A DNA stretch of 64,000 nt from Vibrio sp. 99-8-1 (GTDB lineage Bacteria; Pseudomonadota; Gammaproteobacteria; Enterobacterales; Vibrionaceae), in NCBI RefSeq assembly GCF_013114595.1, contig NZ_VTXE01000001.1, forward strand, positions 62,001-126,000, read 5' to 3'. The position numbers and the translations under genes are program-made. Below the pieces are notes generated by a model. The model was not told the DNA's origin and did no database searches. It saw nothing but the letters and a program-made list of their open reading frames with translations. Every line of letters begins with the position of its first letter. Position 1 is the first letter of the stretch. Positions 42,892 to 52,077 of the stretch are shown piece after piece.

Positions 42892-44337
42892 AGTACCGCA
42901 GTACGTTCGGTAACATACATCCCCATCACGCGGTAGGTCTTGATAGTCAGAGGTTTGAGTGACTGCATTATAAGGAGAACGAAGTACGGTTAAAAAACGC
43001 AAGGCAGGTTCATAATTGTTATCCTCCTCGCAAGCGGTAAGCACCTCTTCCATGTGATGGTTTCGAGCAATAACCACCGGATTGTTTTGGCGCATAAGTG
43101 TTGTCGCGCACTGAAGACCTAATTGTGCTCCTTGCTGTTGCCATTGAGAAAATAATCCATCAAATTGACGTGCTAACCCTTCATCTTTCTGACCTTGAGC
43201 AATCGTAGTTAAACGAGCAAATGTTTGGTTGTAATCCATTTTATTTTCTTGCATCCGCTGCAACATATCATCAATAAACCCTCGCTCCGAGGCCTCTAAC
43301 TCTTTTACACCAAACTTGTTGGCCATCATGGCATAGTAGGCATCTTGATACTTCTCTGTGATTCCTAGAATAACGGGCTCGATTCTCGCAACAGCCTGCT
43401 CTGAACTTCCCTTCATCAACGGTAAAAGAGTTTCTGCCAATCTGGCCATGTTCCATTGCAAAATAGCCGGTTGGTTGCCATAACAGTACCGCCCTTGTTC
43501 ATCTATCGAGCTGTAAACCGTCTCAGGATGATAGATTCCCATCATGGCGCAAGGGCCATAATCTATGGTCTCACCTGATATCGTCATGTTGTCGGTGTTC
43601 ATTACGCCGTGAATAAAGCCGACTCGCATCCAGTTCACCACGGTGTCAATTTGACGATCAATAACAGACTCAATAAAGCGCGATACTTTCTCATCCACGG
43701 ATAAATCGGTGATGGTATCAATATCCGGATAGTGTCGACTTATCGCGTATCCCAGCAGGCGTTCGAGTGACGCCATATCCCCTTTCGCAGCAAAATACTG
43801 GAATGTTCCAACCCGGATATGGCTACTGGCTACGCGGCTGACAACCGCTCCCGGTGCAGCAGTACCGCGATATAACGTTTCTCCCGTCGTCACAACAGAT
43901 AAACTACGTGTCGTGGCAATACCCAGCGAGTGCATGGCTTCGCTCATGATAAACTCACGAACCGCAGGCTTGAGTGCGCATCGTCCATCTCCCCGGCGAG
44001 AAAACCGCGTCACACCCGAGCCCTTTAACTGCAAATCCTTTATGGCTCTGTCTCTGGTCTGAATATCACCAAGCAGGTGCGCTCTCCCATCACCAAGCTG
44101 AGGATTAAAGCCCCCAAATTGATGCCCTGCATAGGCTTGCGCCAACGGAATAGAACCTTGTAACAGTCGATTACCAGAAAAGTAACTCGCGGCGTTATCA
44201 ATCACCTGCTGTGATACCGCTAACTGTTCTGCAAGCTCATCATTCCATAACACCAGCTCAGGGCTATCTACTGCTACAGGCCGAATCTGCTGATAAAACG
44301 GTGCTCCTAAATCATGATAAGAATTTGTGATGATCAA
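42889..44337 (-). CDS. selO: SelO/YdiU pseudokinase-fold protein adenylyltransferase
   Basis: A 482-residue SelO-family protein. Family segments are clear: AYAGHQFGGFNPQLGDGRA, LQLKGSGVTRFSRRGDGR, REFIMSEAMHSLGI, VASSHIRVGTFQYFA, GFIHGVMNTDNMTI and DYGPCAMMG. SelO proteins transfer AMP to proteins during redox stress and often have Cys or Sec near the C-terminus; here the end is YCGT. Divergent from the PHP gene at 44549. A truncated MITE copy touches its stop codon, so the last codons may have been reshaped by the element. Confidence 0.93.
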   Translation of the reverse strand: MIITNSYHDLGAPFYQQIRPVAVDSPELVLWNDELAEQLAVSQQVIDNAASYFSGNRLLQGSIPLAQAYAGHQFGGFNPQLGDGRAHLLGDIQTRDRAIKDLQLKGSGVTRFSRRGDGRCALKPAVREFIMSEAMHSLGIATTRSLSVVTTGETLYRGTAAPGAVVSRVASSHIRVGTFQYFAAKGDMASLERLLGYAISRHYPDIDTITDLSVDEKVSRFIESVIDRQIDTVVNWMRVGFIHGVMNTDNMTISGETIDYGPCAMMGIYHPETVYSSIDEQGRYCYGNQPAILQWNMARLAETLLPLMKGSSEQAVARIEPVILGITEKYQDAYYAMMANKFGVKELEASERGFIDDMLQRMQENKMDYNQTFARLTTIAQGQKDEGLARQFDGLFSQWQQQGAQLGLQCATTLMRQNNPVVIARNHHMEEVLTACEEDNNYEPALRFLTVLRSPYNAVTQTSDYQDLPRDGDVCYRTYCGT

Positions 44338-44469
44338 TGGCTAAACTCCCTTTAGCGTTATGTGGTTGCGCTCTGAGTATAGAGGCTCTTCGTGTTACTC
44401 AAGCATAGAAAGCGAAGTTTGACAAATATCTAATGAATCGAAAAATGAAAAAGAATATGATGAAAACCC

Positions 44470-44548
44470 TAGGGTCTGTTGATCTTTCGAGAACAGATTT
44501 TATTTAATCTGAGAGCGATTTGAGCAAGGCATGAGGAGAGCAGCATAG
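44470..44548. repeat. MITE-like element, family 1, left part (copy C)
   Basis: Begins TAGGGTCTGTTGATCTTTCG and follows the same 72-base core as copies A and B, ending exactly at the start codon of the PHP gene. Its GAGGAG (44533-44538) is the only ribosome binding site for that gene. Confidence 0.78.
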
Positions 44549-45394
44549 ATGAAACTGACCAATTACCACACTCACTGTCACTTTTGTGATGGTAAAGGCA
44601 GCGCTGAAGAAGTGCTAGAAAAAGCCAAACAGTTAGGTTACCAAGCACTTGGATTTAGTTCTCATGCCCCACTCCCATTTGCCAATGACTACTCGATGCA
44701 ACAACAGGATTTAACCCGCTATATCGAGACCATCAACGCCTTAAAAAATCAGCAACAGATTGAGGTGTATTTGGGGCTAGAGATTGATTATCTACAAGAT
44801 TATATTCAGCCTGCGGATAGCAAATGGAGAGAATTAGGACTCGATTATGTTATTGGCTCAGTTCATGCACTGCTGTTTTCAGCGGAGAAAAATGACATGT
44901 TAAGCGTCGATGGGCTTGACGATGATGTGGACTATTTACTGTACGATGTTTATCAAAATAATAGCCGTAAGCTAGTTGAAGACTATTACCAGAAAGTCAC
45001 CGATCTGTGTCGTTCTGGCGGCTTCGATATCTTGGGCCATTATGACTTAGTAAAAAAACATAATCGCCGCCTCAACTTCTTCGATGAATCCGCCAGTTGG
45101 TATCGCGATGTGGCGATTTCCTCATTGGATTCAGTCGCCAAATCCGGCGTTATCATGGAAGTTAATTTTGGTGGCATGCTGCGTGGAGCAACAGATGATG
45201 TCTATCCACCACTATGGTTACTAAAAGAAGCGTTTCAGCGCCACATTCCGGTGCAAATAAACGCAGATGCTCATGCACCACATCATCTAGGCGTTCATCA
45301 AGAGTACTGCCGAGACCTTTTGCTTCAAGCGGGTTATCAAACGCAGCGCGTACTGCTCGATAAAAAGTGGCAAGATATCTCTCTTACTCAATAA
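44549..45394 (+). CDS. PHP-domain histidinol-phosphatase (HisJ-like)
   Basis: A 281-residue PHP-family phosphoesterase. Metal motifs: NYHTHCHFCDGKGSAEE at the start, GFSSHAP, GLEIDYL, GSVHALL, DILGHYDLVKKH, EVNFGG and NADAHAPHHLG at the end. It matches the HisJ/HisK type that removes phosphate from L-histidinol phosphate. No other his gene is nearby, so another phosphoester substrate is possible. Its ribosome binding site, and possibly its promoter, come from the repeat copy directly upstream. Confidence 0.88.
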   Translation: MKLTNYHTHCHFCDGKGSAEEVLEKAKQLGYQALGFSSHAPLPFANDYSMQQQDLTRYIETINALKNQQQIEVYLGLEIDYLQDYIQPADSKWRELGLDYVIGSVHALLFSAEKNDMLSVDGLDDDVDYLLYDVYQNNSRKLVEDYYQKVTDLCRSGGFDILGHYDLVKKHNRRLNFFDESASWYRDVAISSLDSVAKSGVIMEVNFGGMLRGATDDVYPPLWLLKEAFQRHIPVQINADAHAPHHLGVHQEYCRDLLLQAGYQTQRVLLDKKWQDISLTQ

Positions 45395-45436
45395 CCTCAG
45401 TTCATAAACAAGCCGGATAGGGGGTGATCATCACCG

Positions 45437-46393
45437 TTAATGATGATTATCCACTACGCCCGTCCAACCATACTGTTGCGCTAATTCCAGCAGTTGGGCA
45501 ATCTCCTGCCTCGAGTCCTGACACAACCATGCAACTATTTTGTCCACTTCTGCTGAGTGCGTTTTCTGATGACAAAAATATTGCCATGCGCTGTGATGAA
45601 TAGGGATCGCTCGCGGACAAATTAAAAAACCGCGTTGTAGCTCTCTTAGTATCAGCAGCATATCCGTTACGGTAACGCCTTGGCCTGACGTACAAGCATT
45701 TAAAGCCATATCGAGAGAATAGAATGTGGTGTCGTTGGTCGTCGATGTGTCACGGCAACCCATCTTTGCTATCCAAGTTTTCCAGTCATGGTGATCAAGA
45801 GTGGGATGCAGCCGAGGCATGGTAATAATTTGATCTATGGTTAGATCTCCCTCAGCTAGGCTCTCTGAGTACACAGGTGCCATGTACTCTTCTCTTAGCA
45901 AAAACACATCTGGATTATTTTTATACTTTCGGCCAGCACGAGAATTAAAAATTAGCAGATCATACTCATCGTTGTTCACCGCCATCTCCTCTTCCATAGT
46001 AGGAATAATGACAATCTCATAATCCGGCAACCAAGCATTCAACAACTGCATTTTAGGTATTAACGTTCTAATGGCGTAACTCAATGCCGCCTTAATCACC
46101 ATTTTTTTCTTTTCAGGTTTTTTCCAAGACGACAATAGCAACTCAATTGAGTGGTAATTTTTATTAAGCAGAGCGAACAGCTCCTGCCCTTTAACCGTCA
46201 ACTCTATGGAGCGATGCTTACGCAAAATGAGCTTGGTGGCTAACTCTGTTTCAAGTTGCTTAACTTGCCGACTAACAGCGCTTTGCGTCACATGAAGTTC
46301 TTGTGCTGCATCAGTAAAGCTCAATAACCGGGCTACCGATTCAAAGACTTTAAAGCCATTATGGGAGTTGGGAATCGTTTTAAATGGAGTCAT
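45437..46393 (-). CDS. LysR family transcriptional regulator (GcvA-like)
   Basis: A 318-residue LysR protein: winged helix GFKVFESVARLLSFTDAAQE, HVTQSAVSRQVKQLETEL (about 12-65), then the effector domain (about 95-300). The HVTQSAVSRQVKQLE helix is typical of the GcvA/AmpR branch. Divergent from the MATE gene, with a family 2 repeat between. It may control the MATE pump (inference). Confidence 0.87.
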   Translation of the reverse strand: MTPFKTIPNSHNGFKVFESVARLLSFTDAAQELHVTQSAVSRQVKQLETELATKLILRKHRSIELTVKGQELFALLNKNYHSIELLLSSWKKPEKKKMVIKAALSYAIRTLIPKMQLLNAWLPDYEIVIIPTMEEEMAVNNDEYDLLIFNSRAGRKYKNNPDVFLLREEYMAPVYSESLAEGDLTIDQIITMPRLHPTLDHHDWKTWIAKMGCRDTSTTNDTTFYSLDMALNACTSGQGVTVTDMLLILRELQRGFLICPRAIPIHHSAWQYFCHQKTHSAEVDKIVAWLCQDSRQEIAQLLELAQQYGWTGVVDNHH

Positions 46394-46476
46394 CGTTTTT
46401 CACATGAGTTTATGTAATGCCAGAATCACACAAAAATCAATTGAAGACCAGTGAATTAAACCTTATGTTTAACCTC

Positions 46477-46577
46477 TATACCCAAGTGACCTTAAGATGA
46501 CTATGCTTTCAAAACTGCGCTTTGATTAGAAGCCCATAGATTCTCGATGAGCACGTTCCTTGAGGTTACTTGGATAT
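46477..46577. repeat. Family 2 dispersed repeat with inverted ends (copy b)
   Basis: TATACCCAAGTGACCTTAAG at the left and, inverted, ATATCCAAGTAACCTCAAG at the right bound a 101-base non-coding element. It lies in the LysR-MATE divergent region and ends 15 bases before the MATE start codon. Confidence 0.72.
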
Positions 46578-46592
46578 TTAACAGAGGTCGCA

Positions 46593-47957
46593 ATGAAAAA
46601 AATCATCAATTTAGCATTCCCATTAATCATCTCTCAATTAATCGCCATGGCATTAGTTCTTACTGATGTGTGGATGATGTCTCGCTTGAGTATTGCCGAC
46701 CTTGCGGCAGGTGGGTTAGGCGCCTCCATCTACTCCTTTGTCTTTATCATCGCCTCCAGCACAGTAGGCTGCTGCGCCAACTTAATTGCTATCGCTTATG
46801 GGCAGAGCTTATCCCGCCCTGAATATGGAGAGCAGCAGATACGATTTGCGGTAAAAGGAGCGGTATTGCTCTCTGTTATTTTGACTGTTTTGCTCACCAT
46901 CAGCTTTCAATATGCGCCCTATGTATTAGAGAAAGCACAGCAATCCAGCGATGTTATCGACATCGCTATTCGTTATCTGGACACCTTAAAGTGGGCGATG
47001 TTGCCAATGTTGCTGTTGCTGGTGTTACGAGGCTTAACCAGTGCGCTAGGAAACACTCGTTCTGTCATGGTGATGTCCATTATCATTGTGCTGCTCAATA
47101 TTCCTCTTAGCTACTTTTTGGCCTTTACCCTTGACTGGGGCATTTCTGGCTTAGGGGCAGGAACCGCCATTGCTACTATTCTGGTGCTTATTGGTTACAG
47201 CTATTGGACATTTACCCACCCCAGCTATAGCAGCTACGCACCATGGAAACAGAAAGAAGAGTACTCATTTAAACTGCTGATCCCACTGTTATCAATGGGG
47301 CTCCCCATAGCAATCGCAGCCCTGCTTGAACATGGACTCATCTATGGTGGGACATTAATGGCGGGCGTTATTAGTGTCAGTGCGCTGGCTCTTCATCAGA
47401 TACTGTTGCAATGCTTAAGTTTTACTTGGAACTTTAATTTTGGTCTGTCTCAAGCGGCGGCTATTTTGGTGGGGCGTGACTTTGGTGCGAACGATTTACA
47501 AGGTATCAAACACACTTCAATCCAAAGCTTTATCTTGGTGACTCTGGTCAGCCTATTACTCGCTGGAGTCTTTCTTTTGTGGCCAAATGTCATCGCCGAT
47601 CTGTTCCAGCTAGACAGTGCAGACAACGGCCAAAATCAAAATAACATGAGTCAGATTCTTTCTAGCGTGTTATGGGTTGTTGCGCTCTGCTTTGTCGTAG
47701 ATGCATGGCAACTTCTGGCGATAAACCTACTGAGAGGAATGAAAATTGTTCTCTCTCCCACCATCAGCACCGCAATTGGTTATTGGCTCTTTGGCTTACC
47801 TGCCGCGTGGTGGTTATTGGATCGCTACCAGTTAGCCGGAATCTGGGCGGGTATAGGGGTAGGGCTGGGAATCACCGGAATTCTATTGCTTTTACAACTC
47901 AGACAGGCGATTAATAAGAAGTTTGCCTCCACGACACTTCAACAAAGCGTGAGCTAA
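46593..47957 (+). CDS. MATE family efflux transporter
   Basis: A 454-residue inner-membrane protein with about 12 hydrophobic segments. The MATE start LAFPLIISQLIAMALVLTDV, the conserved LRGLTSALGNTR and, in the second half, LPIAIAALLEHGL support the family (NorM-like, Na+ or H+ driven export of cationic compounds). ATG 46593 has AGAGGT upstream; the frame is open to 46560, inside the repeat. Substrate unknown. Confidence 0.88.
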   Translation: MKKIINLAFPLIISQLIAMALVLTDVWMMSRLSIADLAAGGLGASIYSFVFIIASSTVGCCANLIAIAYGQSLSRPEYGEQQIRFAVKGAVLLSVILTVLLTISFQYAPYVLEKAQQSSDVIDIAIRYLDTLKWAMLPMLLLLVLRGLTSALGNTRSVMVMSIIIVLLNIPLSYFLAFTLDWGISGLGAGTAIATILVLIGYSYWTFTHPSYSSYAPWKQKEEYSFKLLIPLLSMGLPIAIAALLEHGLIYGGTLMAGVISVSALALHQILLQCLSFTWNFNFGLSQAAAILVGRDFGANDLQGIKHTSIQSFILVTLVSLLLAGVFLLWPNVIADLFQLDSADNGQNQNNMSQILSSVLWVVALCFVVDAWQLLAINLLRGMKIVLSPTISTAIGYWLFGLPAAWWLLDRYQLAGIWAGIGVGLGITGILLLLQLRQAINKKFASTTLQQSVS

Positions 47958-48020
47958 CTAAAACCACGCCTTGGTTTGGTTTAAATGGTGCAAATACTTT
48001 AAATGATTTAAATGTAAATA

Positions 48021-48052
48021 AAGTAATGATCGACACGGTCGCATCATTACTT
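48021..48052 (+). terminator. Hairpin between the MATE and malic enzyme genes
   Basis: AAGTAATGAT (48021-48030) and ATCATTACTT (48043-48052) pair perfectly; inside, CGA/TCG extends the stem. TT follows to make four T. Likely the terminator of the MATE gene, though it could also be an operator for maeA. Confidence 0.6.
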
Positions 48053-48128
48053 TTCATTAACATTTGTACTATACTATTGCGGCTTTCCTCACCAACCCCA
48101 AGCGTCTTCGCACAGCAATGAGTATAGA

Positions 48129-49820
48129 ATGAACAGTAAAAGTCAGCGCCCTTTATATATCCCTTACGCCGGTCCCGTACTACTTGAATCTCCCCTATTG
48201 AATAAAGGTGGTGCATTTTCTCAAGAAGAACGGTCACAATTTAATCTAGATGGTTTATTACCTGAAGCGATCGAAAGTATTGAAGAGCAGGTCGACCGTG
48301 CCTATCACCAGTACGAAAATTTTGAATCCGATATGGATAAACATATCTATCTACGTAATATTCAAGATACCAACGAAACGCTGTTCTATCGATTAGTACA
48401 AAATCACATTAGCGAGATGATGCCCATCATTTATACGCCAACTGTTGGTGCTGCGTGTGAAAACTTCTCTAGTATCTACCGTCGTGCTCGCGGGCTGATT
48501 ATCTCCTATCCAAATCGTCACAAAATTGACGAAATTCTAAATAATGCCTCGCGTCATAACATTAAGATTATTGTTGTCACCGATGGTGAACGTATTCTTG
48601 GTCTAGGTGATCAAGGTATCGGAGGAATGGGCATTCCAATTGGTAAACTGTCTCTCTATACTGCATGTGGGGGCATCAGTCCCGCTTATACTCTGCCTAT
48701 CGTATTGGATGTTGGCACAAACAACCCACAACGACTCTCTGACCCTATGTATATGGGATGGCGACACCCAAGGATCAGCAAACAAGAGTACGATGAATTT
48801 GTAGACGAGTTTATCCAAGCGGTGAAAAATCGTTGGTCAGGTGCCCTGATTCAGTTTGAAGATTTTGCACAGAAAAATGCCATGCCTCTTTTGGAAAGGT
48901 ATAAAGATAAAGTGTGCTGCTTTAACGATGATATACAAGGTACTGCTGCCGTTACGGTAGGGTCATTATTGGCAGCATGTAAAGCGGCCAAAAGTAAGTT
49001 GAGCGACCAACGTATCGCCTTTTTAGGTGCCGGTTCTGCAGGGTGTGGTATTGCAGAAGCGATCATCGCCCAGATGGTGTCGGAAGGTATCGACGATGCA
49101 CAAGCGCGCTCTCAAGTATTTATGGTGGATCGCTGGGGATTACTTGCCGACGATATGCCAAACCTACTCGACTTCCAGAAGAAACTGGTACAAAAGCGTT
49201 CAACCATTGATGCATGGGATAAAGAAGGCAGTGATGTCTCACTGCTTGAAGTAATGAAAAACGGCCACCCAACTGTCCTCATAGGCGTCTCTGGAGCCCC
49301 AGGGTTGTTTAGCGAGCAGATCATTACCGAAATGCATAAGCACTGCCAGCGACCAATCATTTTCCCGCTGTCTAACCCAACAAGCCGTGTTGAAGCCTTA
49401 CCAGAAGACATTCTGCGCTGGACGAATGGTGAAGCACTTGTTGCCACAGGCAGCCCATTTGACCCTGTAATTTTAAATGGCGAAACTTACCCAATCGCTC
49501 AGTGTAATAACAGCTATATATTCCCGGGGATTGGATTAGGTGTGCTTGCTTCTCGTGCTAAACGAGTGACTGACGAAATGTTGATGGCATCAAGTCGGGC
49601 ATTAGCAGAATGCTCACCATTAGCCATTAATGGTACCGGTTCGCTGCTCCCACCTCTTGAAGAGATTCAACAAGTATCGAAGAAAATCGCATTTGCCGTG
49701 GCTAAAAAAGCGATGGAACAAGGCAAAGCGTCAACATCTTCCGATGAGCGATTGAAAGAAAAAATTGAAGAGAACTTCTGGGCACCAGAGTACCGTCAAT
49801 ATCGCCGTTCAGCGTTCTGA
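48129..49820 (+). CDS. maeA: NAD-dependent malic enzyme
   Basis: A 563-residue malic enzyme. Typical segments: [88 protein letters not shown], and the Rossmann motif [12 protein letters not shown]. The long form with these motifs is MaeA/SfcA, which oxidatively decarboxylates malate to pyruvate with NAD. It is monocistronic, and the family 2 repeat begins directly at its stop codon. Confidence 0.94.
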   Translation: MNSKSQRPLYIPYAGPVLLESPLLNKGGAFSQEERSQFNLDGLLPEAIESIEEQVDRAYHQYENFESDMDKHIYLRNIQDTNETLFYRLVQNHISEMMPIIYTPTVGAACENFSSIYRRARGLIISYPNRHKIDEILNNASRHNIKIIVVTDGERILGLGDQGIGGMGIPIGKLSLYTACGGISPAYTLPIVLDVGTNNPQRLSDPMYMGWRHPRISKQEYDEFVDEFIQAVKNRWSGALIQFEDFAQKNAMPLLERYKDKVCCFNDDIQGTAAVTVGSLLAACKAAKSKLSDQRIAFLGAGSAGCGIAEAIIAQMVSEGIDDAQARSQVFMVDRWGLLADDMPNLLDFQKKLVQKRSTIDAWDKEGSDVSLLEVMKNGHPTVLIGVSGAPGLFSEQIITEMHKHCQRPIIFPLSNPTSRVEALPEDILRWTNGEALVATGSPFDPVILNGETYPIAQCNNSYIFPGIGLGVLASRAKRVTDEMLMASSRALAECSPLAINGTGSLLPPLEEIQQVSKKIAFAVAKKAMEQGKASTSSDERLKEKIEENFWAPEYRQYRRSAF

Positions 49821-49878
49821 TATACCCGAATAACCTCAAGGAGCAGGATTCAGAACTGAATCAACAGGTTCAGTTCAA
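49821..49878 (+). repeat. Family 2 dispersed repeat, 58-base copy (copy c)
   Basis: Begins TATACCCGAATAACCTCAAG and ends TTCAGTTCAA. The copy at 50428-50485 has the same 58-base length in inverted orientation with the same start and end. Confidence 0.75.
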
Positions 49879-49903
49879 AAAAACAATTGAAACAGTGCAC
49901 TTT

Positions 49904-50023
49904 ATGACGTGTTGATTTAAGACGTATTGTTTTATGACGTGTTGTTTTAAGATGCACGGCTTTATGAGGTACGGCTTTATGAGGTAAAACGTTGTGAAGT
50001 ATCGCGGTGTAAAGTCACTTTTA
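49904..50023. repeat. Degenerate tandem array of eight 15-base units
   Basis: Units run ATGACGTGTTGATTT, AAGACGTATTGTTTT, ATGACGTGTTGTTTT, AAGATGCACGGCTTT, ATGAGGTACGGCTTT and three weaker ones. Each begins (A/G)(T/A)GA and most end in TTT. Stop codons occur in all frames I checked, so it is not a repeat protein. Confidence 0.75.
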
Positions 50024-50059
50024 ACGATACTCTTATTATTGCTAATCAAGAGTATCGTT
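50023..50059. terminator. Twelve-base inverted repeat after the 52-codon gene
   Basis: AACGATACTCTT and AAGAGTATCGTT are perfect arms with a 13-base loop, 28 bases after the stop codon of the small minus-strand gene. There is no long T run, so it may stabilise the 3' end rather than terminate strongly. Confidence 0.5.
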
Positions 50060-50086
50060 TAATTTCAAATCCTTGAAAAACAGTAG

Positions 50087-50245
50087 TTAGGCAATCAAGT
50101 TTACGCCAACAAATAGAGCCACTGCTGAAACTTCCATAAGCATTAATGCAATTGTCGCCACTCCACCAAGTACTGATGCAGATACTGTTGGGATTATTTC
50201 GTTTGTCTCTTCAGTATTCAACAAGGATAGTAGTGCTGAGTTCAT
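50087..50245 (-). CDS. Small hydrophobic peptide, 52 residues, unrecognised
   Basis: ATG at 50245 preceded by AGAGAGGAAGC, a strong ribosome binding site at good distance; stop TAA at 50087. The product starts MNSALLSLLNTEETNE, continues IIPTVSASVLGG and ends in about 24 hydrophobic residues (VATIALMLMEVSAVALFVGV...). A single membrane span is likely. A promoter (TTGATC, 16 bases, TAGAAT) lies 42-69 bases upstream and a perfect hairpin follows. I recognise no family. A small membrane regulator, toxin or secreted peptide with a Gly-Gly leader are all possible; none is shown. Confidence 0.6.
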   Translation of the reverse strand: MNSALLSLLNTEETNEIIPTVSASVLGGVATIALMLMEVSAVALFVGVNLIA

Positions 50246-50286
50246 GCTTCCTCTCTTATGTAATTACATTTCAATTTAGAGCGTGA

Positions 50287-50314
50287 ATTCTACTCATTTT
50301 GAGAACTAGATCAA
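50287..50314 (-). promoter_or_regulatory. Promoter of the 52-codon gene
   Basis: On the minus strand TTGATC (50314-50309), 16 bases, then TAGAAT (50292-50287), which matches five of six -10 bases. It ends 41 bases before the start codon. Confidence 0.55.
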
Positions 50315-50427
50315 GTTTTATATGTAACTAAATTACCATCCTAAAATTGAAAGAATAATCCCTGAATTTATTAGCAATAATAATTTCATAATCTAGAAAG
50401 GGAATGCCATTCCTTCAATTATCTTTC

Positions 50428-50485
50428 TTGAACTGAATATGTAGATGCTGCTCTGAATCCAGCATATTGAGGTCACTTGAGTATA
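50428..50485 (-). repeat. Family 2 dispersed repeat, inverted 58-base copy (copy d)
   Basis: On the minus strand it reads TATACTCAAGTGACCTCAAT at the start and TTCAGTTCAA at the end, pairing with the copy at 49821-49878. The two bound a 549-base segment with the tandem array and the small gene. Confidence 0.75.
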
Positions 50486-50655
50486 GAACCAATTAAGACC
50501 AATGCGACTCAGTTAGATTTTTTCTCGTTTAACCCGAAATACTTCTTTAATATCAACAAAATAAATTAATTACGACGAAATTTCCTATTGCATATATACT
50601 TTTTATATGATGTTAAAAGTCGATCCCTGATCACAATCCGACCACCTTGGTATTG

Positions 50656-50672
50656 CTTTGGTATTATCAAAG
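50656..50672. promoter_or_regulatory. GntR-operator-like palindrome upstream of the nucleoside permease
   Basis: CTTTGGTATTATCAAAG is a 17-base near-palindrome (five-base perfect arms, 14 of 17 symmetric). TTGGTATT is also repeated 11 bases earlier (50647) and TACCAAAG occurs inverted at 50698. It lies 44 bases before the start codon; the GntR protein at 55512 is the likely binder. Confidence 0.5.
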
Positions 50673-50715
50673 TATATTATTGGACCGTACCCCACAGTAC
50701 CAAAGGAAATTAATA

Positions 50716-51999
50716 ATGAAATCTACAAATGCAAAACTATCATTCATGATGTTTATTGAATGGTTTATCTGGGGAGCATGGTTTGTTCCTCTCTGGCAAA
50801 TACTCAATACCAATGGCTTTACGCCAACGGAAATAGCATGGTGCTATGCATCTACCGCCATTGCGGCCATTTTATCTCCGATCCTCGTTGGCTCAATTAC
50901 CGACCGTTTCTTTCCTGCACAGAAGGTTCTTTCTGTAATGTTGCTTGCTGGCGCAGCACTTATGTACCTTGCAGGTCAACAGACTGAATTTTCAAGCTTC
51001 TTCCCTTTACTGTTGCTATATGCGCTCACTTATATGCCAACTATCGCACTCACCAACAGCATTGCGTTTTCCAATGTTGAAGACGTCGAAAGAGACTTTC
51101 CACGTATACGTGTACTCGGCACTATTGGTTGGATTGCATCGGGAATTGCCATTGGTTTTCTTCCTGGATGGTTGGGGTATGGCGACATCTCCTCAAGCAA
51201 TATCCCACTAATTATTACCGCGTTAAGTTCTGCTGTTTTAGGTCTGTTTGCACTGCTATTACCGAATACACCGCCAAAGAGCACAGGTAAACTTAGCTTA
51301 AAAGTAATGCTTGGTTTAGATGCATTGGTATTATTGAAAGATCGCAACTTCCTCGCATTTTTTGTCTGTTCATTTATGTTTAGTATGCCACTGGCGTTCT
51401 ACTACATCTTTGCCAACGGCTTCCTTACAGAAGTTGGCATGAGCAATGCAACTGGCTGGATGACGTTAGGTCAGTTCTCCGAAATCTTCTTTATGCTCGC
51501 ACTGCCTTTCTTCACTAAACGATTTGGTATTAAAAAGGTATTATTACTTGGTCTGTTTACAGCAGCAATTCGATACGGTTTCTTTGTCTACGGTAGTGCC
51601 GAAACGTGGTACCTATACTCACTTCTGTTTGCAGGTATTCTGCTACATGGGGTTAGCTACGACTTCTACTTTGTTACCGCCTATATTTATGTGGATAAGA
51701 AAGCACCCGCTCACATGCGTACTGCAGCACAAGGCCTTATCACACTTGGCTGTCAAGGTATCGGTAGCTTATTAGGATACCGTTTAGGTGGTGTTCTGAT
51801 GGAAAGCATGTTCGCCTATGAGACACCACAAAATGGACTGACTTTCGACTGGGCAGGAATGTGGGGCTTTGGAGCGCTAATGATTGCCGTCATCCTCGTT
51901 ATCTTCATGTTCTTCTTTAGAGAGCCTGATGGAGAGATCGCTGAGATAGAGATTCCCGATTCAAACTCTGAAACGCATACAGAGAAAGCTCAAGCATAA
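50716..51999 (+). CDS. MFS nucleoside permease (NupG/YegT-like)
   Basis: 427 residues from ATG 50716, with AAAGGA upstream. About 12 membrane segments. The start MFIEWFIWGAWFVPLWQIL and FSNVEDVERDFPRIRVLGTIGWI are hallmarks of the nucleoside:H+ symporter family (NupG, XapB, YegT). It leads a run with an ADP-ribosylglycohydrolase and a PfkB kinase, the order of E. coli yegT-yegU-yegV, and so probably imports the riboside used by them. Confidence 0.88.
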   Translation: MKSTNAKLSFMMFIEWFIWGAWFVPLWQILNTNGFTPTEIAWCYASTAIAAILSPILVGSITDRFFPAQKVLSVMLLAGAALMYLAGQQTEFSSFFPLLLLYALTYMPTIALTNSIAFSNVEDVERDFPRIRVLGTIGWIASGIAIGFLPGWLGYGDISSSNIPLIITALSSAVLGLFALLLPNTPPKSTGKLSLKVMLGLDALVLLKDRNFLAFFVCSFMFSMPLAFYYIFANGFLTEVGMSNATGWMTLGQFSEIFFMLALPFFTKRFGIKKVLLLGLFTAAIRYGFFVYGSAETWYLYSLLFAGILLHGVSYDFYFVTAYIYVDKKAPAHMRTAAQGLITLGCQGIGSLLGYRLGGVLMESMFAYETPQNGLTFDWAGMWGFGALMIAVILVIFMFFFREPDGEIAEIEIPDSNSETHTEKAQA

Positions 52000-52077
52000 C
52001 CCTTGATGGTCCTGCTCAGTATCAGTATTAACGTCAATACTGAGCAGGATTTTTTAACCGATTTTTGGTGTAGTAAG

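Noticed and set aside
49904..50023. CRISPR array
   Set aside because: Repeat period is 15 bases with no spacers and no cas gene nearby.
50087..50245. Calling the 52-residue peptide a bacteriocin with a double-glycine leader
   Set aside because: The Gly-Gly is there, but no peptidase-containing ABC transporter or immunity gene is nearby, and the leader lacks the usual LSxxEL pattern.
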